Of a DNA stretch of 14,919 nt, positions 1 to 6,324 are shown in pieces. The DNA comes from 14-2 sp963628035 (lineage in GTDB: Bacteria > Bacillota > Clostridia > Lachnospirales > Lachnospiraceae): contig CAVGED010000135.1 in NCBI GenBank assembly GCA_963628035.1, forward strand, positions 1 to 14,919. Reading direction: 5' to 3'. A program made the translations under genes and the position numbers. Numbering within the stretch: the stretch's first letter is position 1; each line of letters opens with the position of its first letter. Below the pieces are notes generated by a model, which was not told the origin of the DNA, did no database searches, and worked only from the letters and a program-made list of their open reading frames with translations.

Positions 1-115
1 GCATACCGTGACTGCAAACACCGATTTCTCCCTCTTCTTCGAATTTGCCCGGACAAGTGTACTGCTTATCCTTGCACGTCCAGTCTGAATTAAATACTTT
101 GTAACCTTTTACCAT
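1..115 (-). CDS. DUF7666-like protein, N-terminal fragment
   Basis: Partial gene: the start codon is at 115 and the reading frame leaves the window at position 1 after 38 codons. The visible protein begins MVKGYKVFNSDWTCKDKQYT and continues with a Pro-Gly-Lys-Phe-Glu stretch and a Cys-Ser-His-Gly segment. This matches the start of phage proteins I recall as DUF7666, which open with a 'KGFKVFNPDWTC...Y.VG' pattern followed by a Cys-x-x-Gly-Phe-His segment; the function of that family is not known to me. A strong SD (AAGGAGG, 125-131) lies 9 nt upstream of the ATG. The start overlaps the end of the preceding gene by 7 nt, so it is the next cistron of the same minus-strand operon. The family call rests on the first 38 residues only. 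Confidence 0.6.
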   Translation of the reverse strand, partial: MVKGYKVFNSDWTCKDKQYTCPGKFEEEGEIGVCSHGM

Positions 116-408
116 TTCTTTTTTCCTCCTTCCGCCTGTCGGCTATACTCTCTTGCCACATACTGCCCGTAGGTCATACCGGCCTTTCTGGCAGCCACTT
201 CCATACCTGCAAGGGTTCTATCCTGCCGTGGCTTCTTGCGGATTCTCCCATTGGCTAACCCGCGCCGCCTGCACCAGGCATACAGAGCGTTATAATCGCC
301 ATCCATACCCTGTTCGGCAAGCATTTGGCTTATTGTCTTGATCTCATATCCCTGATCCAGAAGAGAGCGTATCTGATCTTCGTAGGGGTTGTATTTGCTC
401 CTGCTCAC
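109..408 (-). CDS. Small phage protein with predicted HTH, 99 aa
   Basis: Encodes 99 aa starting from GTG at 408. The frame stays open to 558, but the SD GAGGTGG (414-420) sits 5 nt before this GTG and fixes the start. Residues about 10-52 (DQIRSLLDQGYEIKTISQML, then an Ala-Leu-Tyr-Ala-Trp-Cys-Arg-Arg-Arg-Gly segment) look like a helix-turn-helix: a short helix, a turn, and a second helix that recognises a sequence. The C-terminal half is basic, with two further helices and a GMTYGQYVAREY segment. It probably binds DNA. Position downstream of the replicative helicase in the early operon fits a late-early regulator or an accessory replication factor. I do not recognise a named family. The 3' end overlaps the DUF7666-like gene by 7 nt, suggesting coupled translation. 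Confidence 0.75.
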   Translation of the reverse strand: MSRSKYNPYEDQIRSLLDQGYEIKTISQMLAEQGMDGDYNALYAWCRRRGLANGRIRKKPRQDRTLAGMEVAARKAGMTYGQYVAREYSRQAEGGKKKW

Positions 409-418
409 TTTCACCACC

Positions 419-679
419 TCACACAATACGGATCCCGAACCTTTCCCATATCTGCTGATTGATATTTTCCAGGCTTTCGTCCTCGCGTTGGAAGCTGTCG
501 CAAAACTCCTTGTAGTGTTCCACAAACCGATTGATTCGCACCTTTCCCCAGCCCTCACAGTCTGCCAGTATACAGATCGCTATCAGCAGGTTGGCTTTCT
601 CTGCGGCATCCCGGATCATTTCTTCCCGCTTCTTTTGTGGAATGAGAGAAGATCTCTTGAACTTTGGCATTGTCTTCAT
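419..679 (-). CDS. Conserved-looking small phage protein, 86 aa
   Basis: An 86-aa protein starting at ATG 679 behind a strong SD (GAGGAGGTG, 6 nt spacing). A second in-frame ATG three codons in is less well placed. The protein is mostly helical. It has a basic N-terminus (KFKRSSLIPQKKREEMIRDA), then a hydrophobic cysteine-containing helix (ANLLIAICILADCEGWGKVR) and an acidic C-terminal half. The start overlaps the stop of the upstream 53-aa gene in an ATGA arrangement. The downstream gene's SD overlaps its stop codon, so it is firmly inside the operon. I do not recognise the family and infer no function beyond an early phage role. Codon spacing, SD and overlaps make it a real gene. Confidence 0.78.
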   Translation of the reverse strand: MKTMPKFKRSSLIPQKKREEMIRDAAEKANLLIAICILADCEGWGKVRINRFVEHYKEFCDSFQREDESLENINQQIWERFGIRIV

Positions 680-837
680 TTTCTCACCTCCTCGGATTTC
701 ATGCTGTACGGCTTCCTCCGAAAGGCTTCAACAGCACCTTCGCTTGGCTTCAGCTTTTCCATTTCGCTGTACTTTGCTTTCTGGTTTATCCTATCCTTCA
801 TCTTTTTCACAACGTCTTTCTTGCTACTTGATTCCAT
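676..837 (-). CDS. Small charged phage protein, 53 aa
   Basis: A 53-aa reading frame beginning MESSSKKDVVKKMKDRINQK and ending ...SMKSEEVRK. It is lysine-rich and predicted helical with no cysteine or membrane segment. It starts at ATG 837, only 5 nt after the stop of the 75-aa gene upstream. It ends in an ATGA overlap with the ATG of the 86-aa gene, and its last codons supply that gene's SD. Its own SD is weak (AAGGCGG about 11 nt upstream), so it probably depends on coupling from the preceding gene. The tight fit on both sides is the main evidence that it is real. No family recognised. Confidence 0.65.
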   Translation of the reverse strand: MESSSKKDVVKKMKDRINQKAKYSEMEKLKPSEGAVEAFRRKPYSMKSEEVRK

Positions 838-842
838 AATGC

Positions 843-1070
843 TTATTTCCGCCTTTCTCTCTCAATTTCTTCCAGGGCGTTCAACAGTCCAATGGAAAAA
901 TGCTTTGAATATGGCGTTTTGTACTTCTTGTGAAAAGTATCAACATCCTTCATTGCATTTTCCCAATATTCGTCCGATTCTTCTGGCTCCCAGTATTTCT
1001 GACATAGGATACAGAAATCCTTAAACATTTGATGTTCCTCGGAACCTTTCTGGATATGTTTACTTGCCAT
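843..1070 (-). CDS. Small conserved phage protein, 75 aa
   Basis: A 75-aa protein starting at ATG 1070. The frame is open from a GTG at 1079, but that codon overlaps the helicase stop and lies inside the SD-like AAGGGTGG, so the ATG is the better start. The sequence contains a Cys-x-x-Cys pair in FKDFCILCQKYWEPEESDEY. It ends in a helix FSIGLLNALEEIERERRK that I recall from many clostridial phage early regions, always unannotated. The single CxxC is not enough to call a zinc site. It follows the DnaB-like helicase by 2 nt and is followed by the 53-aa gene after 5 nt, so it is cotranscribed with the replication genes. Function unknown. Confidence 0.75.
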   Translation of the reverse strand: MASKHIQKGSEEHQMFKDFCILCQKYWEPEESDEYWENAMKDVDTFHKKYKTPYSKHFSIGLLNALEEIERERRK

Positions 1071-1072
1071 AT

Positions 1073-2398
1073 TTACCACCCTTCAAACGGGCTGTCCGAA
1101 CCATCCATATCCATGAATCCGTCGCCCTTACCCAAGCCTTTGACAAATGCCGCGAACCTCTCGAACGATTCATGTCGCTCCTCAAACCGCATGTGCTCGC
1201 CGTCAAATATCAGCCCTTCTTTCATCGTTTCTCCCTGCCGCTGCTTCTCAACCTTAAGGCCCTTATACTTTCTGTTTTCCGACAGGTTCCACAGCAGAAT
1301 GATGTTCGATGCGTCCTGCTCGATATCGCCGGATTCCCGAAGTTCTGCCATCGTTGGCTCTTTGGAATCTTTTTGTTCTGGTAAGCGGTTCATCTGCGAC
1401 AACGCAATGATGGGGATATGTAGTTCCATCGCCAATGCCTTAATTGCCTTTGAGATATCGCCAACCTCGTTTGCCCTATTCGCATATCGCCGATCCGCCT
1501 TGATAAGTTGCAGGTAGTCAATGATAATTACGTCATACTGTTGGTGCCGACTCTCGGCTCGTATTTCGCTGACAGTTTTTGATCCAGTCGACACAACCAC
1601 ATCATACCCGGACAACTCTTCGTTGGCCTTTTCAAATGCTTCCTGTTCTCCGCCAAGAAACTTCTTTGCTCTTCTAACGCGCGTAAGGCTCAATTCTGCC
1701 AGTCTGGAGACGAACCGCTCATAAACCTGCGACTCATTCATTTCAAGGTTAAAATAACCCACTCTGTGGCCTTTCAGAGCCATCTGCCCGATCATCTGTG
1801 TCACCAATGCAGATTTTCCAACACCAGGCCTTGCACCAATCACGGTTATGTCTCCATTTTCAAGATTTCCAAGACAATCATCAAGTTTATAAAAGCCTGT
1901 TTTAATCAAGCCTTTTCCGACATCTTCGTTAAAGTAGTTGCCCTTATTCTCCTTGACAATCTGCTTCATGGGTTTTGACCGCACCTCTTTGCATTCCTGC
2001 AATGCTTCCAGCCGCGCTATGACTTCACCAATCGTTCCATCAATATCACAAGGCTTAAGTGATACACGCTGAAACAAATCCTTTGTAACTCTCGCTTTGT
2101 AATCTTTGATAACTGCGGAAGCATAGCTCTTAATCATTGCAGATATCGGCGCAGCAACAATGCACTCACTTACGATTGCAGCAACCGCTTCCCGGTCCCA
2201 TCGACGATTTTCCAACGCTTGCGACAGCGAAACCACGTTGATGCTTTCTCCACGATCATACATGGCAAGCATTTCAGCATAGCTGTCTTGACAGAATTCT
2301 GTGGAAAACATCTCCGGTTTCAGCTTGTTATAAACATCATGCATGGCTTCATTGTCAATCAGTATGCATCCAAGCACGCCCTTTTCTGCTTCGTTCAA
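1073..2398 (-). CDS. dnaB: DnaB-like replicative DNA helicase
   Basis: A 441-aa hexameric replicative helicase that unwinds DNA at the phage replication fork. Residues about 1-100 form the DnaB N-terminal helical domain (start NEAEKGVLGCILIDNEAM). The RecA-like ATPase domain spans about 165-410. It shows Walker A GARPGVGKS (188-196), a FNLEM motif near 216, Walker B IIIDYLQ (291-297), the sensor ALSQMNR (332-338) and LRESGDIEQDA (353-363). Length is normal for a DnaB. The start is TTG at 2398, with GAGGTG 7 nt upstream and a TTGA overlap with the stop of the replisome-organiser gene. That gene is the probable helicase loader or adaptor. The short tail after 410 is glycine- and aspartate-rich. 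Confidence 0.95.
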   Translation of the reverse strand: MNEAEKGVLGCILIDNEAMHDVYNKLKPEMFSTEFCQDSYAEMLAMYDRGESINVVSLSQALENRRWDREAVAAIVSECIVAAPISAMIKSYASAVIKDYKARVTKDLFQRVSLKPCDIDGTIGEVIARLEALQECKEVRSKPMKQIVKENKGNYFNEDVGKGLIKTGFYKLDDCLGNLENGDITVIGARPGVGKSALVTQMIGQMALKGHRVGYFNLEMNESQVYERFVSRLAELSLTRVRRAKKFLGGEQEAFEKANEELSGYDVVVSTGSKTVSEIRAESRHQQYDVIIIDYLQLIKADRRYANRANEVGDISKAIKALAMELHIPIIALSQMNRLPEQKDSKEPTMAELRESGDIEQDASNIILLWNLSENRKYKGLKVEKQRQGETMKEGLIFDGEHMRFEERHESFERFAAFVKGLGKGDGFMDMDGSDSPFEGW

Positions 2399-3198
2399 CT
2401 GCCATCACCTCGCTGTTTCTTCTCAACAACCGAAATCCAATAGTCGCAATCTTCGGCCAGCCAATTTCCATATTTCGGAATAAACTGAAAGTTTTTATCC
2501 TCCGGTTTATTTTCTTTGTAGTCAGCAAGATACTCTTTCGTTGCAAAAAATATCAGCTTCGCCACATCCCGGCGGTTCGGCTCAACCACACCAAGCAACT
2601 TGTCCATCCATACCTGCTTCGCTATGACAGCCTTGGATTTTTTTGGATAGATTGCAAAAGTATCATTCCATGCTTTTTCTGCATTAAAATCATCAACAGA
2701 AGATGACACAATCGCTTTTTCTTTATTTATTTCTTTTTCTTTATCTTCTTCTTTATCTTCTTCTGAAACAGCGACGTCAGACGAGTTGTCAGACGATTTT
2801 TTCTCAATTAGGCTCTTTTGGCGGTTCCTGCGCTCTTGCTGGTAAATCCTATCTCGGCACTTCTTTCTCTCATAAGCGTCCAGCGTTTGGTGTTTGCCCC
2901 AGTTTGGAATCGTTATAACATTGTCCACAACTTCTATCATCCTGAACTGCTCAAATGTACTTAAGGCAAGCCTAACTGTGTTCAAGTCCCTACGGAATAT
3001 CACAGACAGCATTTCGTCCGTGTATGGCAATTTGTTGCTCAACATAAAAACGCCATCATTGTTCTGTTTACCTGCCAATGCAAGAAGCTTGAACCAAATT
3101 GTTATAATCGAATCTGCGCTCGGCATACTCTCAATGAGGAGAATCTTTTCATCATCGAAAATATCCGTGGTAATCTTTATCCATTTCACGTCTGCCAA
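2395..3198 (-). CDS. Phage replisome organiser (replication initiation protein)
   Basis: A 267-aa protein of the phage replisome-organiser type. The N-terminal domain (1-105) opens ADVKWIKITTDIFDDEKI and continues as a winged-helix fold ending near ITIPNWGKHQ; this is the signature of the family's N-terminal domain, which binds the phage origin. A charged low-complexity linker (130-165, EEDKEEDKEKEINKEK) leads to a C-terminal module. That module carries 'FAIYPKK', a KLIFFATKEYL helix and 'FIPKYGNWLAEDCDYW', a pattern common at the C-terminus of phage initiators that recruit helicase. The start is TTG at 3198, chosen because the family motif begins there; the SD is weak. It overlaps the GIY-YIG gene by 13 nt and the helicase by 4 nt. 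Confidence 0.88.
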   Translation of the reverse strand: MADVKWIKITTDIFDDEKILLIESMPSADSIITIWFKLLALAGKQNNDGVFMLSNKLPYTDEMLSVIFRRDLNTVRLALSTFEQFRMIEVVDNVITIPNWGKHQTLDAYERKKCRDRIYQQERRNRQKSLIEKKSSDNSSDVAVSEEDKEEDKEKEINKEKAIVSSSVDDFNAEKAWNDTFAIYPKKSKAVIAKQVWMDKLLGVVEPNRRDVAKLIFFATKEYLADYKENKPEDKNFQFIPKYGNWLAEDCDYWISVVEKKQRGDGS

Positions 3199-3788
3199 AC
3201 CTGTTCACCGTCCTCTCCTGCTTCGCCGTAAAGCAAATCCATAAATTTCTCATACTGCTTCTGCGAAACTTTGTTGCCGCACTTATCCGGCTTTAATCGG
3301 ATTTCAAGGTGCTTATCTGCAATATGCGACAATTCCCTTGCAAGGTTGGTTCTGCCTTGCTGTACGCCCTGCGAATACGTCTTAGGCTGCTTATATTGCC
3401 CGGTGACCTGCTTTCCCTTTCCTTGGCTTCCTGCACTAATGTTGTACATCTGAAATCCTTTATCAGCAAAAGCCTTAATCGTTGCAACTTCCCTTTCGTC
3501 CAACTCGAATTTGGGATAGGTCTTAAAATTCAGCCGCCAACCACAAGGATTATCCTTGCTGTAAAAACCATGCTTTTTAAGACTCAGCGCTATGTGATCG
3601 TATTCAGCAAGATGAGAAGCACAGCGCTCGCATAGTGACACGGCTTGTCCACAATATGCCCTTCTTATCCCGGCTTCGTCCACTCTATGGAACACATAAA
3701 TGCCGCTTGAATACGGGATTCCCGGGCAAATGGACTTAATCCGCTTCTCCCTTTCTGCTTTCATTGCATAAATTTTTCTATAATCCAC
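3186..3788 (-). CDS. GIY-YIG nuclease-fold protein
   Basis: A 200-aa protein with a GIY-YIG-like domain at residues about 27-118. It has Gly29-Ile30-Tyr31, then Tyr45-Cys46-Gly47 in place of YIG, an arginine at 55 (ERCASHL), a glutamate in FELDEREVATIKAF (E98 or E100) as the candidate catalytic acid, and YNISAG near 115-120. The order and spacing fit the family, which cuts DNA through one metal ion. The C-terminal region (120-200) is basic with a QGKGKQ segment. The start is GTG 3788 because SD GGGAGGTGG lies 5 nt upstream; upstream frame extension to 3821 has no SD. Placed between a coiled-coil protein and the replication initiator, it could be a recombination or resolution nuclease or a free-standing homing-type enzyme. 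Confidence 0.75.
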   Translation of the reverse strand: MDYRKIYAMKAEREKRIKSICPGIPYSSGIYVFHRVDEAGIRRAYCGQAVSLCERCASHLAEYDHIALSLKKHGFYSKDNPCGWRLNFKTYPKFELDEREVATIKAFADKGFQMYNISAGSQGKGKQVTGQYKQPKTYSQGVQQGRTNLARELSHIADKHLEIRLKPDKCGNKVSQKQYEKFMDLLYGEAGEDGEQVWQT

Positions 3789-4173
3789 AATCTCCACCTC
3801 CCTTCGCAGGCATTCGCTCAATGTAATACCGATCCCCTTCCAGATATTCTTCCCGCTCCTTCTGCTGCGGGATTAAGGTTTTCAAACGCCTTAACATAGG
3901 CTTGTTCTGTGGGTCTCGCCAGAAGTTATAAATCTTCTCCAACTCCTGCACCTTGTCCTTGGCTTTTCTACGCCTTTTTCTGCTTTGCTGGAACTGTGTA
4001 GCCACCTTGTTCCTTTCTTGCTTATTTGGGGCAAATTCAAGCGCGTGGAGCATATCCTGTAGGCGCTTGTCCTCTTCACCGACAGCAGCATAGGCTTTTT
4101 CATATTCCAGCCGGCATTCTTCCAAGTATTCAAGTACCTCTTCCGCCCACTCTGATGGTTTCTTTCCGTTCAT
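3778..4173 (-). CDS. Coiled-coil phage protein of unknown function, 131 aa
   Basis: A 131-aa, highly charged, helical protein. Residues about 8-90 are predicted coiled coil, including two basic stretches (QQSRKRRRKAKDKVQELEKI) followed by YNFWRDPQNKPMLRRLKTLI. The ATG at 4173 has an SD-like AGGCGGTG 6 nt upstream and lies 12 nt after the SSB stop. Its last codons overlap the GIY-YIG gene by 11 nt and carry that gene's SD. I recall similar uncharacterised proteins in clostridial phage replication blocks but no named family. The basic, helical character would allow nucleic-acid or SSB contact; that is inference only. Confidence 0.75.
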   Translation of the reverse strand: MNGKKPSEWAEEVLEYLEECRLEYEKAYAAVGEEDKRLQDMLHALEFAPNKQERNKVATQFQQSRKRRRKAKDKVQELEKIYNFWRDPQNKPMLRRLKTLIPQQKEREEYLEGDRYYIERMPAKGGGDCGL

Positions 4174-4185
4174 GATTTCACCGCC

Positions 4186-4605
4186 TTAAGAGAAAGGAAG
4201 GCAATCTTCGATTCCGTCCGGTACCTGCATGAAATCACTGCCAACGTTATTTTGTGCTGGCCTTCCCGCATTCTCACCGGAAGAATTCTTACTCTCTGCA
4301 AACTCACAACTTTCAATAAGGCACTCATTGGTGTATACCTTCTGATTGTCCTTATTGGTGTAACTGCCTGTCTGCCAGCTTCCTTCGATAACCAACTTGG
4401 TGCCTTTATGGCAATACTTTTCTAAAAACTCTGCCCTCTTGCCAAATGCAAGGCAGTTAATGAAATCCGCAGAAGGTTGTCCGTCCTGCTTGAATTTGCG
4501 ATCAACCGCAAGTGAGATTCTTGCTATTGCTGTTGCTTTCTCCCCCTGTGAATATCTAACGTCTGGATCGCGGACAATACGTCCCATCAAAATTACTCTG
4601 TTAAT
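4186..4605 (-). CDS. ssb: Single-stranded DNA-binding protein with apparent ATT start
   Basis: A 139-aa bacterial-type SSB that coats single strands during replication and recombination. The OB fold occupies 1-105. It opens MNRVILMGRIVRDPDVRYSQ and includes FINCLAFGKRAEFLEKY and LVIEGSWQTGSYTNKD. A polar linker leads to the tail DGIEDCLPFS, a variant of the acidic DDxPF tip with one extra serine. The first beta strand (NRVILMG) is encoded upstream of the first ordinary start codons (TTG 4590, ATG 4587). The only codon at the expected methionine position is ATT at 4603-4605. SD AAGGTGG lies 8 nt before it, and an in-frame TGA lies two codons upstream. Starting at TTG or ATG would delete the first strand. 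It follows the MBL gene by 17 nt. Confidence 0.9.
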   Translation of the reverse strand: MNRVILMGRIVRDPDVRYSQGEKATAIARISLAVDRKFKQDGQPSADFINCLAFGKRAEFLEKYCHKGTKLVIEGSWQTGSYTNKDNQKVYTNECLIESCEFAESKNSSGENAGRPAQNNVGSDFMQVPDGIEDCLPFS

Positions 4606-4613
4606 AAGTCATT

Positions 4614-4620
4614 CCACCTT
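4614..4620 (-). promoter_or_regulatory. Ribosome binding site supporting the ATT start of ssb
   Basis: AAGGTGG on the minus strand, 8 nt upstream of ATT 4605 and 23 nt upstream of TTG 4590, so spacing supports ATT. An out-of-frame ATG-ACT-TAT-TAA mini-ORF (4612-4601) sits 1 nt after the SD, too close for efficient use. Confidence 0.7.
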
Positions 4621-4622
4621 TC

Positions 4623-5360
4623 TTAAAACGGGCAAAGGTCTAAGCTGACATTTAAGCCTTTACTCGCAATATAAACATCTGCTCCATATCTAAGCGCTTC
4701 TTCCGTCTTTTGTTTGAATAGTGCGGGATCACCGCTTTTATCTGATAAGTGTATCAGCACTACATTTCTAAGTGCCGGACTATCGTTTGTGCGTATGAAG
4801 TCAAGTGCCGTATCAAGGTTCATATGCCCCCTTAATCTGTGTTCGTAATTTGGTTCGTCTCGGTCAACCAGTTCCATAGAGTAGTTGGCTTCAATCATGA
4901 TGTGTTCGACCTTCAGATTGGAAAAATTGTACTTGCAATATTCCAAATCCGTAAGGAACAACAGCTTTCCCATTTCTTCGTGTTCAACCAGATAGCCGTA
5001 GCACGCCGTATTTGGCTCATGTGGCACATAAAATGGTGTTACCGTAAAGTTGCCCGCCTTAACGCGCTTAAGTGGCTGTATGGCTGTTATACGCTCTCCT
5101 GTGATGGTCTCCAGTGCTGTTTGCGTTTCTGGTGCCGCGTAAACTGGAATTCCGGCCTTCAAAAAGTCCCTTATGTATCGTGCGTGGTCTCCGTGTTCAT
5201 GGCTCACAATACATCCAACAACATCAGAGATACGCCAATCAATCATCTTTTTGAAGTCCGCAAGCTTGCACCCTGCTTCAATGGCAAGGATTTCTCCGTT
5301 GTCAGCGATCAGCGCGTATGAGTTTCCCGAACTTGACGAACCTTCAACTCTCAAAAGCAT
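4623..5360 (-). CDS. MBL-fold metallo-hydrolase (YycJ/WalJ-like), candidate phage nuclease
   Basis: A 245-aa metallo-beta-lactamase-fold protein. The metal motif SHEHGDH supplies H54, H56, D58 and H59. Further ligands are probably H114 (FYVPHEPN), D138 (LLFLTDLEY) and H204 (VVLIHLSDKSGD). The N-terminus 'LLRVEGSSSSGNSYALI' is the start typical of YycJ/WalJ-like members, which are related to RNase Z and reported as DNA exonucleases. The ATG at 5360 has SD GGAGGAG 9 nt upstream. It lies between recT and ssb, where phages with RecT-type annealases usually keep a 5'-3' exonuclease. No other exonuclease is visible in the block. A role in preparing 3' single strands for RecT is therefore inferred, not shown. 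Confidence 0.88.
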   Translation of the reverse strand: MLLRVEGSSSSGNSYALIADNGEILAIEAGCKLADFKKMIDWRISDVVGCIVSHEHGDHARYIRDFLKAGIPVYAAPETQTALETITGERITAIQPLKRVKAGNFTVTPFYVPHEPNTACYGYLVEHEEMGKLLFLTDLEYCKYNFSNLKVEHIMIEANYSMELVDRDEPNYEHRLRGHMNLDTALDFIRTNDSPALRNVVLIHLSDKSGDPALFKQKTEEALRYGADVYIASKGLNVSLDLCPF

Positions 5361-5391
5361 TCACACCAACTCCTCCCCACCTTTGAACATG

Positions 5392-6315
5392 CTACTTCAG
5401 AAAGTCCGGCATATCTTCTTCGACAATCTCCGCTTCGACCTTTTCCGGCGCTGGATTTGCCATCTTCGGATTTTCCACGGTCTCCATCACCTCTGGTTCG
5501 ACAGGGAAATCCTCGGTGTTGGCGTTCTGTGCAACGTCATGTTCCATGTCCAGAACCGCTCTATCGTCCGTTTCTACAGCTTCTATATTGTCGTAAGCGT
5601 CGTTGACAGCCTGCGTCCCATATGTACGGACAATATACTTTAACGCACGGTTCTTGACGGTTTTCATAGCCATCTGATCGGTAAATTTCTGATGGGTACC
5701 ATTTCCAGATTCTTTGTATCCGAATCCCTGCTTCCATGCCTGCTTAATCATGCTCATATTCATGATTTCAACATACTGGCTACCATCTTCCATCGTGACT
5801 ACTGCATACGCGCCAACAATCTTGTCGATGTTGATGTTCATAAAATTCTGCTTGTGGCAGTCAATTACGATCTTCGCGTCCTCGATGTGGTACTGAAAAT
5901 CATCCCCCTCATAAATGCACATGGCAGAAATGGATTTAAGACCATATCTGCGGGCAGCACATGTGTTTCCGTAAACGGATACCTGACACTGCAACTTCCC
6001 GCCATATGCTACCGGATAGCACTGCTTCTTCTGCATGGATAAACCAAGAGTAACCATGTCCATCAAAGTGTTTGCAATTGATACCTGCGAACAACTTTCA
6101 AGAACGCACTTATCGTTCTTATCCTTCGTCTCCTTCAGAATGAGATATGCGCCCATCAACTCATTTGAGTAGTTGTAGTCCTTCGGAAATGTAAGCCCAT
6201 ACTTTTCCTTTTCCTGCAACTGCGCAACCAGACCGTCTATGAACGAGTTGTTTACAATAAGCCCTGCCTGCTGCTTTCCCTGTGCTGCCACTTCCTGCTT
6301 CTTTGCTTCTGCCAT
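5392..6315 (-). CDS. recT: RecT-family single-strand annealing protein
   Basis: A 307-aa RecT-family annealase, which binds single-stranded DNA and anneals or invades homologous strands in phage recombination. The RecT core covers about 20-235. Characteristic segments are SIANTLMDMVTLGLSMQKKQ followed by CYPVAYGGKLQCQVSVYG, then AARRYGLKSISA, VTMEDGSQYVEIMNMSMIKQ and MAMKTVKNRALKYI. The last ~70 residues are acidic and probably disordered, ending EIVEEDMPDFLK, a common shape for these proteins. The ATG at 6315 has an AAAGGT/AGG SD that overlaps the stop of the upstream SH3-like protein gene. Downstream, 31 nt separate it from the MBL hydrolase, its likely partner. Length is usual for the family. 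Confidence 0.95.
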   Translation of the reverse strand: MAEAKKQEVAAQGKQQAGLIVNNSFIDGLVAQLQEKEKYGLTFPKDYNYSNELMGAYLILKETKDKNDKCVLESCSQVSIANTLMDMVTLGLSMQKKQCYPVAYGGKLQCQVSVYGNTCAARRYGLKSISAMCIYEGDDFQYHIEDAKIVIDCHKQNFMNINIDKIVGAYAVVTMEDGSQYVEIMNMSMIKQAWKQGFGYKESGNGTHQKFTDQMAMKTVKNRALKYIVRTYGTQAVNDAYDNIEAVETDDRAVLDMEHDVAQNANTEDFPVEPEVMETVENPKMANPAPEKVEAEIVEEDMPDFLK

Positions 6316-6324
6316 ATCATTTAC

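Noticed and set aside
389..1024. Long plus-strand open frame (211 codons) opposite the small minus-strand genes
   Set aside because: Phe/Leu/Ser-rich composition typical of the complement of AT-rich coding DNA, no SD, and four well-supported minus-strand genes cover it.
2700..2770. TTCTTTATC-like tandem repeats as a CRISPR or microsatellite
   Set aside because: The imperfect repeats simply encode the Glu/Lys/Asp-rich linker of the replisome organiser; there is no spacer structure.
4601..4612. ATG-ACT-TAT-TAA as the true start context for ssb, or a frameshift joining it to ssb
   Set aside because: The ATG is 1 nt from the SD and out of frame. The SSB beta-1 strand is intact in the ATT frame, so no frameshift is needed.
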